DNA of 64,000 nt from Bacteroidia bacterium (GTDB lineage Bacteria; Bacteroidota; Bacteroidia; J057). The stretch is from assembly GCA_022760475.1 (NCBI GenBank), contig JALEFZ010000059.1, forward strand, positions 62,001-126,000, read 5' to 3'. Positions 29,075 through 37,648 of the stretch are shown piece after piece (positions within the stretch are counted from its first letter, which is position 1; the number at the start of each line of letters is the position of its first letter). The notes under the pieces are model-generated. The model made no database searches and was not told where the DNA came from. It was given only the letters and a program-made list of their open reading frames with translations. A program made the position numbers and the translations under genes.

Positions 29075-31126
29075 TTGACTTATAACCTAATCCATTTATT
29101 TCTACTACACGTGTACGATCCCAAATTACATTTTCAATTTCGCCAACTCCTCTCTGAAAAAGAAAATGTCAAAGCTCGCCAGGAATATGAAGCCTTTTCT
29201 CAAAGGGCATTCGCCAACCTTTCTCGCATAAAAAATCTTTTTACACGCCTTTATGGGAATCAAAAAAATTGGGAAACCCAATATTGGCTCTTGATGGAAG
29301 ATCTTATCCAGACTTTTATAGATAGGCCTGTTGAATTGCGTAGGCAGGACATGAATCGAGAAGCCGATCGGGATTGGTACCTGAACGAAAAGTTGGTGGG
29401 AATGATGCTGTATGTAGATCGTTTTGCTGGTAAGCTGGATGATTTTGAATCAAAAGTTTCATACATCAAGGAATTGGGTGTCAATTGGATACACCTGATG
29501 CCACTTTTGAAGTCACCTGAAGGTAGCAATGACGGAGGTTATGCTGTAAGCGATTATCGAGCTGTAGATCCGAAATTCGGAAGCATGGAGGAACTTCGTC
29601 GCATAGCAGATAAACTCAGAGGTGAGGATATGCTCCTAACCCTGGACATGGTCATGAACCATACCGCAGACGAGCACGAGTGGGCACAGAAAGCAAGGTC
29701 AGGAGATCCCTACTATCAGGATTTTTACTATTTCTTTGACAATAGATCCATGCCGGACTGGTATGAAGAGGGCATGCCAGAGGTATTTCCACAGTCTGCA
29801 CCCGGAAATTTTACCCATATTCCTGAGTTGAATAAGTGGGTCATGACCGTATTCCACAACTACCAGTGGGACCTGAACTATCGAAATCCCATTGTATTCA
29901 GGGAAATGATGAAAATTCTCCTTTTCCTAGCCAATGTAGGGGTGGACATCATCCGTCTGGATGCGGTCGCTTTCACCTGGAAAATTCCAGGCTCCACCTC
30001 TCAGAATACAGAAGAAGCCCATGTCATTCTGCAACTAATGAAGGCTTGCGCTGAGGTTGTGGCGCCAGGCTTTGCCTTTATTGCGGAGGCCATCGTTGCC
30101 CCGCATGAAGTGATCAGGTACTTTGGCGAAGGTGAAAGCTATGGCCATGAATGTGAAATTGCATACAATGCTACTTTTATGGCACTCCTTTGGGACGCAG
30201 TAGCAAGTGAAGACACGACAATGCTTAGAAAGGGAGCACAAGCAATTCCTGCCAAACCTGATGGAACGACCTGGATAAATTACCTCAGGTGCCACGATGA
30301 CATCGGGCTTGGCTTCGATGAAAATATACTCCATGAATTGGGTAAGTCTCCTTATCACCACAAAAAATACCTTGTAGATTATTACTCAGGGAATTTTAAA
30401 GGTAGCATGGCCCTGGGAGCTCCCTTTGCTTTCAACCCTAAAACAGGAGATGCCAGGATCTCAGGATCTCTTGCAGCACTGGCAGGGCTAGAGAGGGCGA
30501 TAAAGGACAATAACTCTGAATTGATTGACTTGGCGATCCAGAAGATTCTGATGCTTCATGGCATCATCCTGTCCTACGGAGGCCTGCCTATGATCTACTA
30601 TGGAGATGAAATAGGTATGGGAAATGACCATTCATACCTTGACGATCCGGATAAGTCCTATGACAACCGATGGATGCATAGACCAATCATGGATTGGAAC
30701 AAAGCTGACAAGAGAGTCGATCCAGCCAGCCCTGAAGGACGAATATACAAGGGGCTCCAGAAACTCATTTTACTAAGGAAAAGTTCACCTGAGTTTGCTG
30801 ACCAAAATAGCTTGAGCATCGAAGATAGTGGCAATCCATTTGTCTTTAGTTTTCTGAGATGGAACTATGAAGGTGCAAAGACATTGGTGCTATCCAACTT
30901 TACATCTTCGACTCATTTTGTTAGGACAGAACACTTGAGTAAGCTAGGGTTTATTCCCTACGATATGCGGGATAAATTGAGTGGGTCTGCCCCCAAATTC
31001 TACCACGACTTGATTGAAATCCCACCTTATGGCCAGTATTGGCTTACGGATAAAACCACCTTTGATGCCTTTCAAGCTGCTGAAGAGATGGAGGCCTTGC
31101 AATCACAGTTTAAATGGGGCGTATAA
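29075..31126 (+). CDS. Amylosucrase (GH13 sucrose glucosyltransferase)
   Basis: Amylosucrase transfers glucose from sucrose onto an alpha-1,4-glucan. The 683-residue protein aligns by eye along its length with the Neisseria enzyme: an N-terminal helical domain, YVDRFAGKLDDF, HLMPLLKSPEG, VMNHTADEHEWA, FHNYQWDLNYRNP, the nucleophile region DIIRLDAVAF (Asp), the acid/base in IAEAIV (Glu), and the third acid in RCHDDIG. No signal peptide, so it acts in the cytoplasm. An in-frame TAG at 29051 limits the upstream extension and no ATG is available, so the start is probably the TTG at 29075. A cytoplasmic alpha-amylase 14 kb away could recycle the polymer; no glycogen synthesis gene is in the window. 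Confidence 0.92.
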   Translation: MTYNLIHLFLLHVYDPKLHFQFRQLLSEKENVKARQEYEAFSQRAFANLSRIKNLFTRLYGNQKNWETQYWLLMEDLIQTFIDRPVELRRQDMNREADRDWYLNEKLVGMMLYVDRFAGKLDDFESKVSYIKELGVNWIHLMPLLKSPEGSNDGGYAVSDYRAVDPKFGSMEELRRIADKLRGEDMLLTLDMVMNHTADEHEWAQKARSGDPYYQDFYYFFDNRSMPDWYEEGMPEVFPQSAPGNFTHIPELNKWVMTVFHNYQWDLNYRNPIVFREMMKILLFLANVGVDIIRLDAVAFTWKIPGSTSQNTEEAHVILQLMKACAEVVAPGFAFIAEAIVAPHEVIRYFGEGESYGHECEIAYNATFMALLWDAVASEDTTMLRKGAQAIPAKPDGTTWINYLRCHDDIGLGFDENILHELGKSPYHHKKYLVDYYSGNFKGSMALGAPFAFNPKTGDARISGSLAALAGLERAIKDNNSELIDLAIQKILMLHGIILSYGGLPMIYYGDEIGMGNDHSYLDDPDKSYDNRWMHRPIMDWNKADKRVDPASPEGRIYKGLQKLILLRKSSPEFADQNSLSIEDSGNPFVFSFLRWNYEGAKTLVLSNFTSSTHFVRTEHLSKLGFIPYDMRDKLSGSAPKFYHDLIEIPPYGQYWLTDKTTFDAFQAAEEMEALQSQFKWGV

Positions 31127-31170
31127 AAAGAACAAAACCTAAACATCCTTAACGGCTGCTTAGGTTTTGT
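31125..31170 (-). terminator. Terminator for the redoxin gene
   Basis: An 11-bp perfect stem (31132-31142 with 31160-31170, ACAAAACCTAA arms) and a 17-base loop are followed on the minus strand by TCTTTTT. On the plus strand no T tract follows. It lies about 24 bases after the redoxin stop. Confidence 0.65.
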
Positions 31171-31193
31171 AGCATTATGGTTAAAACTGGAGC

Positions 31194-31814
31194 TTATTCC
31201 GTCCAGCGAATTTCACATGTTTTGCCTTCGGCATTTTGGATTTCTGGCAATTTGCCATTAAGCAAGCTCTGGATCGCATCCTGAGCATAACGCTTTGTTA
31301 CAGCTCTTTGGATGACATTGTCATCAATCGCCCCTTTGTAGGCGATCATGAACGTGCCTGCCTCGGGCTTCAATACAAATACTTCCGGGTTGACCTTTGC
31401 TCCGAAAGACTTTGCTATTTGTTGAGTCCTGTCTTTCAGATAAGGAAAAGCAAAAGGGGCATACTGCCTCATCAAGGAATCTGCATCCCTTTGACTCAAA
31501 TTTGCGTCATTAGAATTGATCGCAACGAAACTGATGTCCTTGTCTTTAAAATTGTTGTAAAGGGCATCAATACGCTCCGCATATTTGGTAGCAAATACAC
31601 AATTTGAGCTTGTAAAAAATACTACAATAGCCTTTTTCTCCTTATGCTCGTTGAGGTCAAACTTTATTCCGTTGGAATCAGAAATTTGAAAAGCTTCTAC
31701 CTTTTGAGCTTCCTGGGCTCTTGCAGTTGGTATACCTACTAGAATGGCAACCAGCGTAGTCAGGATAATGGACATGAATTGTCTGGCCATAGATCTGAAG
31801 TTAGATGAAACCAT
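31194..31814 (-). CDS. Secreted redoxin/thioredoxin-fold protein
   Basis: A 206-residue thioredoxin-like protein. Residues about 9-34 form a signal peptide ending TARAQ, placing it in the periplasm. The redoxin core follows, with one candidate active cysteine, Cys72 in FTSSNCVFATKY, in place of the CxxC of thioredoxins; the only other cysteine is Cys200 in KTCEIRW near the C-terminus. This resembles the alkyl-hydroperoxide-reductase/thiol-specific antioxidant family (SNCPFA type). It may be a one-Cys peroxiredoxin-like or an interacting redoxin. The start could also be Met9. Preceded by the phosphopantetheinyl transferase gene in the same direction. Confidence 0.86.
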   Translation of the reverse strand: MVSSNFRSMARQFMSIILTTLVAILVGIPTARAQEAQKVEAFQISDSNGIKFDLNEHKEKKAIVVFFTSSNCVFATKYAERIDALYNNFKDKDISFVAINSNDANLSQRDADSLMRQYAPFAFPYLKDRTQQIAKSFGAKVNPEVFVLKPEAGTFMIAYKGAIDDNVIQRAVTKRYAQDAIQSLLNGKLPEIQNAEGKTCEIRWTE

Positions 31815-31906
31815 GTAAAAACAAGGACTTCCTAATCAACGATTTGGAAGGTAAATCTTGTATAATACGTTAAAAGTTCGGGAGTAAAGTGCTTATATCT
31901 AGGGGA

Positions 31907-32611
31907 TCAATGGAAAATAAGCCGATCTTCTTTTTTGAGTTCCTTGATTTCTTTTTCAGGAACTTTTGACGAATAGGTAAGGACAAAATCTTTATTAACG
32001 ATGTAGTTTACGTCAATACAAAGTTTCAGGTTATCTTTTCTCACAATTGCTTTGACAATACCTTCATCCTTGAAATTAAAATTCTCAAGCTGAATGAAGA
32101 GATTATCCTTAAAAGCAAAGCCCTCACCCATGATTTTGTAGAGCGTCTCCTTGGCGCTCCATATCAAAATAAAGGCTTCAAATTTATTTATCTTATCATA
32201 CCAATCCAGTTCGGGCTGGTTCATAAACAGAAAACGTGTTCGAATATTTCTTTTTCGACCGAGGTATTCGATGTCAACGCCTACTTCTTTGATGGAGGAG
32301 GCAATTGCAGTGGAAAAATGCCCAGAATGGGAATACGAGATATAAGAATTGTAATTGGATAAATAAGGCTTTCCACTAGGGTTGTTGAGCGACTCGACAT
32401 GTTGCTTGTCATCGATCTTTAACAACTCTTTTAGACATAGCCTGCTAGACAGCCATTCCAGTCTTTTCTGAGGATGGGCAATTTGGCTGAGCCTAACCCA
32501 TTCGTTTTCATACAGCTTTACCCTTTCAAGAAAGAACAGTTCGTCTTCCTCAACTTTCCACAATCCTAGCCTTGTGTCAGGAATTTTACTCTCAAGTGGA
32601 ATGAAAGGCAT
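31907..32611 (-). CDS. 4'-phosphopantetheinyl transferase (Sfp-like)
   Basis: This enzyme transfers phosphopantetheine from CoA to a serine of acyl, peptidyl or polyketide carrier proteins. The 234-residue protein shows the Sfp-type motifs: GVDIEY (Asp113, Glu115, magnesium ligands) and WSAKETLYK (residues 151-159, with Glu155 and Lys159). No secondary-metabolite cluster is nearby, so the target could be the fatty-acid carrier protein or a product cluster elsewhere. The gene reads leftwards between the SPOR-like gene and the redoxin. Confidence 0.93.
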   Translation of the reverse strand: MPFIPLESKIPDTRLGLWKVEEDELFFLERVKLYENEWVRLSQIAHPQKRLEWLSSRLCLKELLKIDDKQHVESLNNPSGKPYLSNYNSYISYSHSGHFSTAIASSIKEVGVDIEYLGRKRNIRTRFLFMNQPELDWYDKINKFEAFILIWSAKETLYKIMGEGFAFKDNLFIQLENFNFKDEGIVKAIVRKDNLKLCIDVNYIVNKDFVLTYSSKVPEKEIKELKKEDRLIFH

Positions 32612-32678
32612 AAAGTGTTTGTTTACTTTAATTTACAAAAATAGTCTACGTTCTACAAAGGCTTTAGGTAAGTATCAC

Positions 32679-32715
32679 AAAAAAAACTCCTACCTTTTTT
32701 TCATCAGGCAGGAGG
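32679..32715 (-). terminator. Terminator for the SPOR-like gene
   Basis: A 9-bp stem with one G-T pair (CTCCTGCCT/AGGTAGGAG read on the minus strand, 32687-32715) is followed on the minus strand by eight T. It lies 38 bases after the SPOR-protein stop. Confidence 0.8.
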
Positions 32716-32752
32716 ATTTATATCTAAAACGTTTTCGGTCTTTACGGGCTAC

Positions 32753-33379
32753 TTAGTCATCCAGGATAGAAGTTCCCTGATTGGATAGGTGGTTTTCGGC
32801 CTCTTCAATAGAAACCCTAACCCCGTCTAGGTATGGAACAACCCATGGCTTTTTGATTCCCATCTTCTCAATTTCGTTGCGAAACTCAGAGGCTTCATCA
32901 TAAGTTCTAAAAGCACCTATTAGGTATTTGTTGAACCCATCAGAACGCTCCTTCACGAAGTTGGTTCCTTCAGGATTGGAGCCTGCATCATAAAATACGT
33001 AGGCTCCGATCTGGACCCTATATACAAGTCCTGGAAGGATCCCTCCATCCATGAGTCCTTTCATTTGCCCCAACTCTTGCTCTAGCTGCCTTCTAGTGTC
33101 CATTTCGCTCTGAAGGCGATTCTCAAGGTTAGATACCTGAGCAGTCAGCGTAGCTACCTCTTCGTCATTTCTTTCGTTGAGTAATTTTTTGTTCGCTTCT
33201 TTAAGGTCCTTGATTTGTTCCTCATAATTCTCGAATTCTGACTTAAGGTTCAGTGGATTCTTTGAATAACTTTTGGCCTTCTTCTTCCAAAACTTTTTCT
33301 CCTGCTTTGAAACCTGTGCATCCATACCCAGGGGCAGAATCATTAGGGAAATGAGGAATATGACAAGTGTATGTTTCAT
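32753..33379 (-). CDS. Secreted coiled-coil protein with SPOR-like domain
   Basis: A 208-residue protein with a signal peptide (about 1-21). Residues about 45-105 form a coiled coil (ENYEEQIKDLKEANKKL, then VSNLENRLQSEMDTRR). The C-terminal 85 residues form a SPOR-type repeat pair: YRVQIGAY, then YLIGAFRTYDEASEFRNEI and PWVVPYLDGVRVS. SPOR domains bind denuded septal peptidoglycan, so a cell-wall or division-site role is plausible by family knowledge. Its own terminator lies downstream. Confidence 0.86.
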   Translation of the reverse strand: MKHTLVIFLISLMILPLGMDAQVSKQEKKFWKKKAKSYSKNPLNLKSEFENYEEQIKDLKEANKKLLNERNDEEVATLTAQVSNLENRLQSEMDTRRQLEQELGQMKGLMDGGILPGLVYRVQIGAYVFYDAGSNPEGTNFVKERSDGFNKYLIGAFRTYDEASEFRNEIEKMGIKKPWVVPYLDGVRVSIEEAENHLSNQGTSILDD

Positions 33380-33616
33380 TATGAATTATTTGGGAATGGA
33401 AAAAAGCAATTCTAATTAGGTGTAAAAACATCTTTCATAACGATAAAGGATGTTTTTTTATTCTAAACAGCTGGAAAAGAACCTAATATTTATTTAGCAA
33501 TGATTGTGCCTAATGTCAAAAACGAAAGTATTCAGAAACGGGTTCAATATTAAACCCATTCTAGAATAAATATATTTTTTTTGATCTAAAATGGATCAAA
33601 TTGAATTAATTAGCTT

Positions 33617-33648
33617 GTTGGATTTCGCTGTCAGGTGCTGTATTTTAG
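33617..33648 (+). promoter_or_regulatory. Probable promoter of mdh (GTTG - 20 bp - TATTTTAG)
   Basis: TATTTTAG (33641-33648) matches the Bacteroidota -7 consensus TAnnTTTG at five of its six defined positions, and GTTG (33617-33620) lies 20 bases upstream at the -33 position. The predicted start of transcription gives a leader of about 40 bases before the mdh ATG. Confidence 0.5.
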
Positions 33649-33691
33649 CAGCCAAAGGAACACATTTAAACATAACAAAACATCAAATATT

Positions 33692-34621
33692 ATGTCAAAA
33701 GTTACCGTAGTCGGGGCAGGTAATGTAGGTGCAACCTGTGCAGAGAATGTAGCCCGCATGGACATTTGCAACGAAGTCGTCATGGTTGATATCAAAGAGA
33801 ACTTTGCCGAAGGTAAAGCTCTTGATCAGTGGGAAACTTCTCCAGTAAACTACTTTGACACCAGGATTACAGGATCTACCAATGATTACTCCAAAACCGC
33901 AGGTTCTGATGTGGTTGTAATTACCTCTGGCATTCCTCGTAGACCAGGTATGAGCCGCGATGACCTGATCAGCACCAATGCAGGAATCGTAAAGTCTGTT
34001 ACTGAAAATGTAATTGCACATTCTCCTGACTGTGTCATCATCGTAGTTTCCAATCCACTGGATGTTATGACCTACCAGGCTTACCTTACTGCTCAGTTCC
34101 CTTCCAACAAAGTAATGGGAATGGCTGGTATCCTTGATACAGCACGTTACCGCTCCTTCCTTGCTATGGAACTAAATGTTTCTCCTAAGGATATCCAGGC
34201 AGTACTGATGGGTGGACACGGTGATACCATGGTACCCCTTCCAAGATACACCACTGTCGCAGGTATCCCTGTAACAGAAATGCTGAGCATGGAAAGGATC
34301 AATGCAATCGTAGAACGCACCAAAAAAGGTGGTGGTGAGATCGTAAACCTACTGGGAATTTCTGGTTGGTATGCGCCTGGAGCTTCCGCAGCACAAATGG
34401 TAGAAGCAATACTTAAGGATTCAAAAAGAATCTTCCCATGCTGTGCTTACCTGACTGGTCAGTACGGAGTGAACGACCTTTACCTGGGTGTACCTGTAAA
34501 ACTTGGAAAAAGCGGCATCGAAGAGATCATTGAGCTTCAATTGAATGATGAAGAGATGGCGATGCTACATGATTCTGCTGAGGCCGTAAGAAATACAGTT
34601 TCTGTGTTGTCAAAGCTGTAA
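33692..34621 (+). CDS. mdh: Malate dehydrogenase
   Basis: MDH interconverts malate and oxaloacetate with NAD in the TCA cycle. The 309-residue protein is an LDH-like (type II) malate dehydrogenase: NAD site VVGAGNVGATCAENVA, substrate-selecting Arg in GIPRRPGMSRDDL, and active-site His in MGGHGDTMVPL. The coding start is the ATG of MSKVTVVGAG; the reading frame continues upstream but the extra residues are not family-like. Codon choice is strongly biased, as in highly expressed genes. A strong terminator follows. Confidence 0.97.
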   Translation: MSKVTVVGAGNVGATCAENVARMDICNEVVMVDIKENFAEGKALDQWETSPVNYFDTRITGSTNDYSKTAGSDVVVITSGIPRRPGMSRDDLISTNAGIVKSVTENVIAHSPDCVIIVVSNPLDVMTYQAYLTAQFPSNKVMGMAGILDTARYRSFLAMELNVSPKDIQAVLMGGHGDTMVPLPRYTTVAGIPVTEMLSMERINAIVERTKKGGGEIVNLLGISGWYAPGASAAQMVEAILKDSKRIFPCCAYLTGQYGVNDLYLGVPVKLGKSGIEEIIELQLNDEEMAMLHDSAEAVRNTVSVLSKL

Positions 34622-34640
34622 TTTTTTAAGAAAAAATAGC

Positions 34641-34672
34641 AAAGCGATGCTCTCTTTGGGCATCGCTTTTTT
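34641..34672 (+). terminator. Rho-independent terminator of mdh
   Basis: A 10-bp perfect stem (34641-34650 with 34660-34669, AAAGCGATGC arms), a 9-base loop and a T tract lie 20 bases after the mdh stop. Confidence 0.93.
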
Positions 34673-34838
34673 ATTTCCCTAAACATCTTATTAGACTAAT
34701 ACCTACGTAATATCTATTTGATAAATTGCTACAAGTGATTGATTAACAAACCTTAATAAGAGTCGATCAATCAAAAAGGGTCACACCAACTATACACCCC
34801 AACAACATTCAAGGATAGTTTTGCGACTTTTCCATTTT

Positions 34839-34868
34839 TCCCTGGTGAGCATTTCACTGGGGATTTTT
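34839..34868 (+). terminator. Second, orphan terminator-like hairpin
   Basis: TCCCTGGTGA (34839-34848) pairs with TCACTGGGGA (34854-34863) with two G-T pairs, loop GCATT, followed by five T. It is downstream of the mdh terminator, so it may end an unannotated short transcript or act as an attenuator before the glycosyltransferase. Confidence 0.5.
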
Positions 34869-35000
34869 GTTATTTAGAATCTTGAAGTTTTTGTCTAATG
34901 GAGGCATGAGCTCAATTTGTAAATTCCTTAAATCCCCTTGGGCTATTTCACCATGAATATCAACAAGGGCAAATGGGAAGTTTAACTAAAGAATCCACAC

Positions 35001-36014
35001 ATGAAGCTCCTATATGCGATTCAGGGTACCGGCAATGGTCATTTGAGCCGGGCAAGAGACGTCATCCCCGCCCTTATGAAACATGGTGATGTAGACATCA
35101 TTGTCAGCGGTACCCAGTCGGAGGTCAAACTCCCCCACCCCATCCTGGAAAAGTACAAAGGACTTTCATTCATCTACAATAAAAAAGGAGGATTGGATTA
35201 TGGCAAAACCATCTCCCATAACCTTAGCCTTAAGGCTTGGAAGGAGATAAAGTCGGTCCCCGTGGAGAATTATGACCTGGTCATCAATGATTTTGAGCCC
35301 ATTTCTGCATATGCCTGTAAAATGAAGAAGGTTCCAAGTGTTGGAATGGGGCATCAGGCAAGTTTCTGGAGTGAAAAAACACCCAGGCCGGCCAGAAGAG
35401 ACTTCCTGGGGGAGTGGATTCTAAAAAATTATGCCCCAGCTGACTTTGCCGTAGGATTCCATTTTGAGAGGTATGATGACTTCATATACACCCCAGTTGT
35501 TCGCTCCGATGTGAGAAACCTTAGCCCCACCGACGAAGGGCATTATACTGTTTACCTTCCTGCCTTCGATGAAGAAAGCCTATTGAGCTACCTGAATCAA
35601 GTCCCAAATACGAACTGGCATGTCTTCTCCAAGTTTGCCAAGGAGCCTTATCAAAGGGGAGGCGTCCAAGTAAATCCTGTCAACAACGAGAGGTTCATGG
35701 CCAGTTTTTCCGGGGCCAGAGGTGTACTTACCGGTGCAGGATTTGAAACACCCGCTGAAACCCTTTATCTGGGAAAGAAATTATTTGCAGTCCCAATAAA
35801 AGGACAGTACGAACAGTACTGCAATGCCGTATCATTGGAGAAAATGGGAATTCCTGTATTGTGGAAAGTAGATAACTCCTTCGTAAAAAGGTTAAGATCC
35901 TGGGTAGAAGATGGGGAACCAGTACAGGTAGACTACGCCGACAACATCCAGGAGGTAGTTGACGAACTTTTTGCCAGGTTAGCAAGAGGGATTATTAAAT
36001 TAAGGAAAAATTAA
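35001..36014 (+). CDS. GT-B glycosyltransferase (MJ1255/TIGR00661-like)
   Basis: A 337-residue glycosyltransferase with the GT-B fold. N-terminal motif IQGTGNGHLSRARDVIPAL is the glycine-rich acceptor loop shared with the MurG/MJ1255 group; the C-terminal donor site is GVLTGAGFETPAETLYLGK with GQYEQYCNAVSLEKMGIP. No membrane segment. The substrates cannot be told from sequence; relatives act on lipid or cell-surface precursors. It converges with the degenerate receiver gene, the stops one base apart. Confidence 0.88.
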   Translation: MKLLYAIQGTGNGHLSRARDVIPALMKHGDVDIIVSGTQSEVKLPHPILEKYKGLSFIYNKKGGLDYGKTISHNLSLKAWKEIKSVPVENYDLVINDFEPISAYACKMKKVPSVGMGHQASFWSEKTPRPARRDFLGEWILKNYAPADFAVGFHFERYDDFIYTPVVRSDVRNLSPTDEGHYTVYLPAFDEESLLSYLNQVPNTNWHVFSKFAKEPYQRGGVQVNPVNNERFMASFSGARGVLTGAGFETPAETLYLGKKLFAVPIKGQYEQYCNAVSLEKMGIPVLWKVDNSFVKRLRSWVEDGEPVQVDYADNIQEVVDELFARLARGIIKLRKN

Positions 36015-36015
36015 C

Positions 36016-36393
36016 TTAGGCAGCATCTGACAAGGAAAACCCAACCATTTGGGTAATTTGTCCAATCAAATATTTAGGGGTGATGGGGGTTGCAAGAACT
36101 TTGTCAAAAATTCCTGTTTTTTCCAGAATTGGAATAGAATCGTTGTCTGTAGTCAGTGCCAGAATTGCTGGCACTCCATTCTTGAATTTGGCTCTGATAT
36201 TTTTTGCGAATTCGATTAAATCCTCCTCCCAGTCAAGGTTTCCAATGATAATCAACTGAGGGTCAAAAACATCTAAGCAGGAACATAATACATTCTTTTC
36301 ATTGCAGGCTTGAACACTGAAGCCTTGCTTCTGTAGGTTGTAAGATAAGAGATCTTGTATGTCCTCTTCTCTTTCAAAAACAATTACGTTCAT
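36016..36393 (-). CDS. Degenerate single-domain receiver (phosphorylation residues missing)
   Basis: A 125-residue CheY-like fold. The first strand and helix fit a receiver (MNVIVFEREEDIQDLL), but every phosphorylation residue is changed. The acidic pair is Glu7/Arg8, the phosphoacceptor site reads LIIIGNLDW with Gly51 at the Asp position, and the usual Lys before Pro is Thr in ATPITP. It therefore cannot be phosphorylated in the normal way and is probably a protein-interaction module or pseudo-receiver. No kinase is beside it. It is divergent from nothing nearby and ends against the glycosyltransferase gene. Confidence 0.82.
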   Translation of the reverse strand: MNVIVFEREEDIQDLLSYNLQKQGFSVQACNEKNVLCSCLDVFDPQLIIIGNLDWEEDLIEFAKNIRAKFKNGVPAILALTTDNDSIPILEKTGIFDKVLATPITPKYLIGQITQMVGFSLSDAA

Positions 36394-36511
36394 TACGGAT
36401 TTCTGGTACTGTCATAAATTTACCAGAAAATAATAACTTAACAAATCCTTAATGTGTTATATAAGAAATTTATGCTGTATGAACCTCATTTAGATGTAAT
36501 GAGCCTAGTTT

Positions 36512-37645
36512 TTATGGTATATTTTCATCAAAAAAGTTGTGAATAACCTCCTCTCCCAAGCCTAGAGAGTGAGTCATTCCTGCCCCTCCTACTCCATTCA
36601 CAAGGGTAATATTTCTCTCAACTTTGTTCACAAAATCTATTTGTCCTGGCAATTTTGCATAGATTCCAACCCATCTCCTGGCTATGGATTTAAGAGGAAA
36701 GTCAGCCATCTCATGTAAGTAGTCTAGGACGTATTCATTTAAATCCTCGTTGATAAAGGGATCATGGGTATGTCCGTATTCGTGGGTATCACCAATGATG
36801 AGTTCTCCAAGTCCATTTTGAGACATCATTACATGGATTCCCCAGCTGTTGAACCATGGGCTTTCTTGGGCGATGCGATGCTTTACAGCCGCTAATGACT
36901 TGCAATGAGAAAAGGAAGCATAATGCTGAAGGGTAAGGCCACCATAGATGGAAGGCCCCATTCGCCAATTGTTGGGTTGAGGCCCAGTGGCCAGCATTTG
37001 AAGTTTCACTTTGACGATTCCAGAATTGACCATTGCCTCTGGATAAAGGCTTTCCAGATCCGGCCCACTGGCTACAAAAACATGATCATTCTCCCCCGCG
37101 ATTTCCAACAATTTCTCCCTATCAATTGGAGTTTTGAAGTGGAATTCAACCCCATATTTTTCTTTTAGCAATGCACTTGTTTTCAAATTCGCTTCTCGGG
37201 GATCAACGATCATTTCGGTCCTAGAGAAAAGTCCCCCCAGAATCCCATTAGCTTTGGCAGTAGGAGATTTTTTCAAAACTTCCTCCCTGCTCAGTAGCTC
37301 CAGTTCATAGCCTTCATCCTTTCTCCCCTCATAAAACTCTTCTGCTACATGCCCTTCGTCTTCTCTGCGGATAAGTAAGAGAGACCCGCAAGGATCAAAC
37401 CAGAAGCCAGCCTCCTCCGCCAGCTCTTGCCAAATTTTGCGGCTATTCATGCTCCTATTAAAAGCCTTTCCCTTGGCTTGGCCGATGGGCCAAATCATTC
37501 CAAAGTTTCGGATGGAAGCACCGACAGCCTTTTCATTCCTTTCATAAAGGCTTACGCTAATACCTCTTCTTGCAGCAGCATAGGCCAGCCCCAACCCAAT
37601 TACCCCAGCTCCAACAATTGCTATTTTGTGCTTTGATTGTGCCAT
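36512..37645 (-). CDS. FAD-dependent oxidoreductase, TIGR03364 type
   Basis: A 377-residue DAO-family flavoenzyme. The FAD dinucleotide site VGAGVIGLGLAYAA lies at about residues 10-23; the substrate half includes GGLFSRTEMIVDPREANLK and the C-terminal FAD-contact segment NGVGGAGMTHSLGLGEE. This is the TIGR03364 pattern, whose members are known from phosphonate-degradation gene neighbourhoods where they oxidise aminoethylphosphonate-like amines. No phosphonatase is in the window, so the substrate is inferred from the family. The DUF5690 transporter starts upstream on the same strand with only three bases between them, so they form one operon. Confidence 0.9.
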   Translation of the reverse strand: MAQSKHKIAIVGAGVIGLGLAYAAARRGISVSLYERNEKAVGASIRNFGMIWPIGQAKGKAFNRSMNSRKIWQELAEEAGFWFDPCGSLLLIRREDEGHVAEEFYEGRKDEGYELELLSREEVLKKSPTAKANGILGGLFSRTEMIVDPREANLKTSALLKEKYGVEFHFKTPIDREKLLEIAGENDHVFVASGPDLESLYPEAMVNSGIVKVKLQMLATGPQPNNWRMGPSIYGGLTLQHYASFSHCKSLAAVKHRIAQESPWFNSWGIHVMMSQNGLGELIIGDTHEYGHTHDPFINEDLNEYVLDYLHEMADFPLKSIARRWVGIYAKLPGQIDFVNKVERNITLVNGVGGAGMTHSLGLGEEVIHNFFDENIP

Positions 37646-37648
37646 TTC

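Larger units (their letters stand above)
34622..35000. other. 379-bp intergenic region with two terminator-like hairpins
   Basis: The first hairpin is the mdh terminator. A second one (34839-34868) lies 165 bases later with no gene between, and 130 bases before the glycosyltransferase start, so a small RNA could end there. A further inverted pair TGATTGATT/GATCAATCA (about 34736-34772) lies between them. No protein frame is convincing. Confidence 0.5.
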
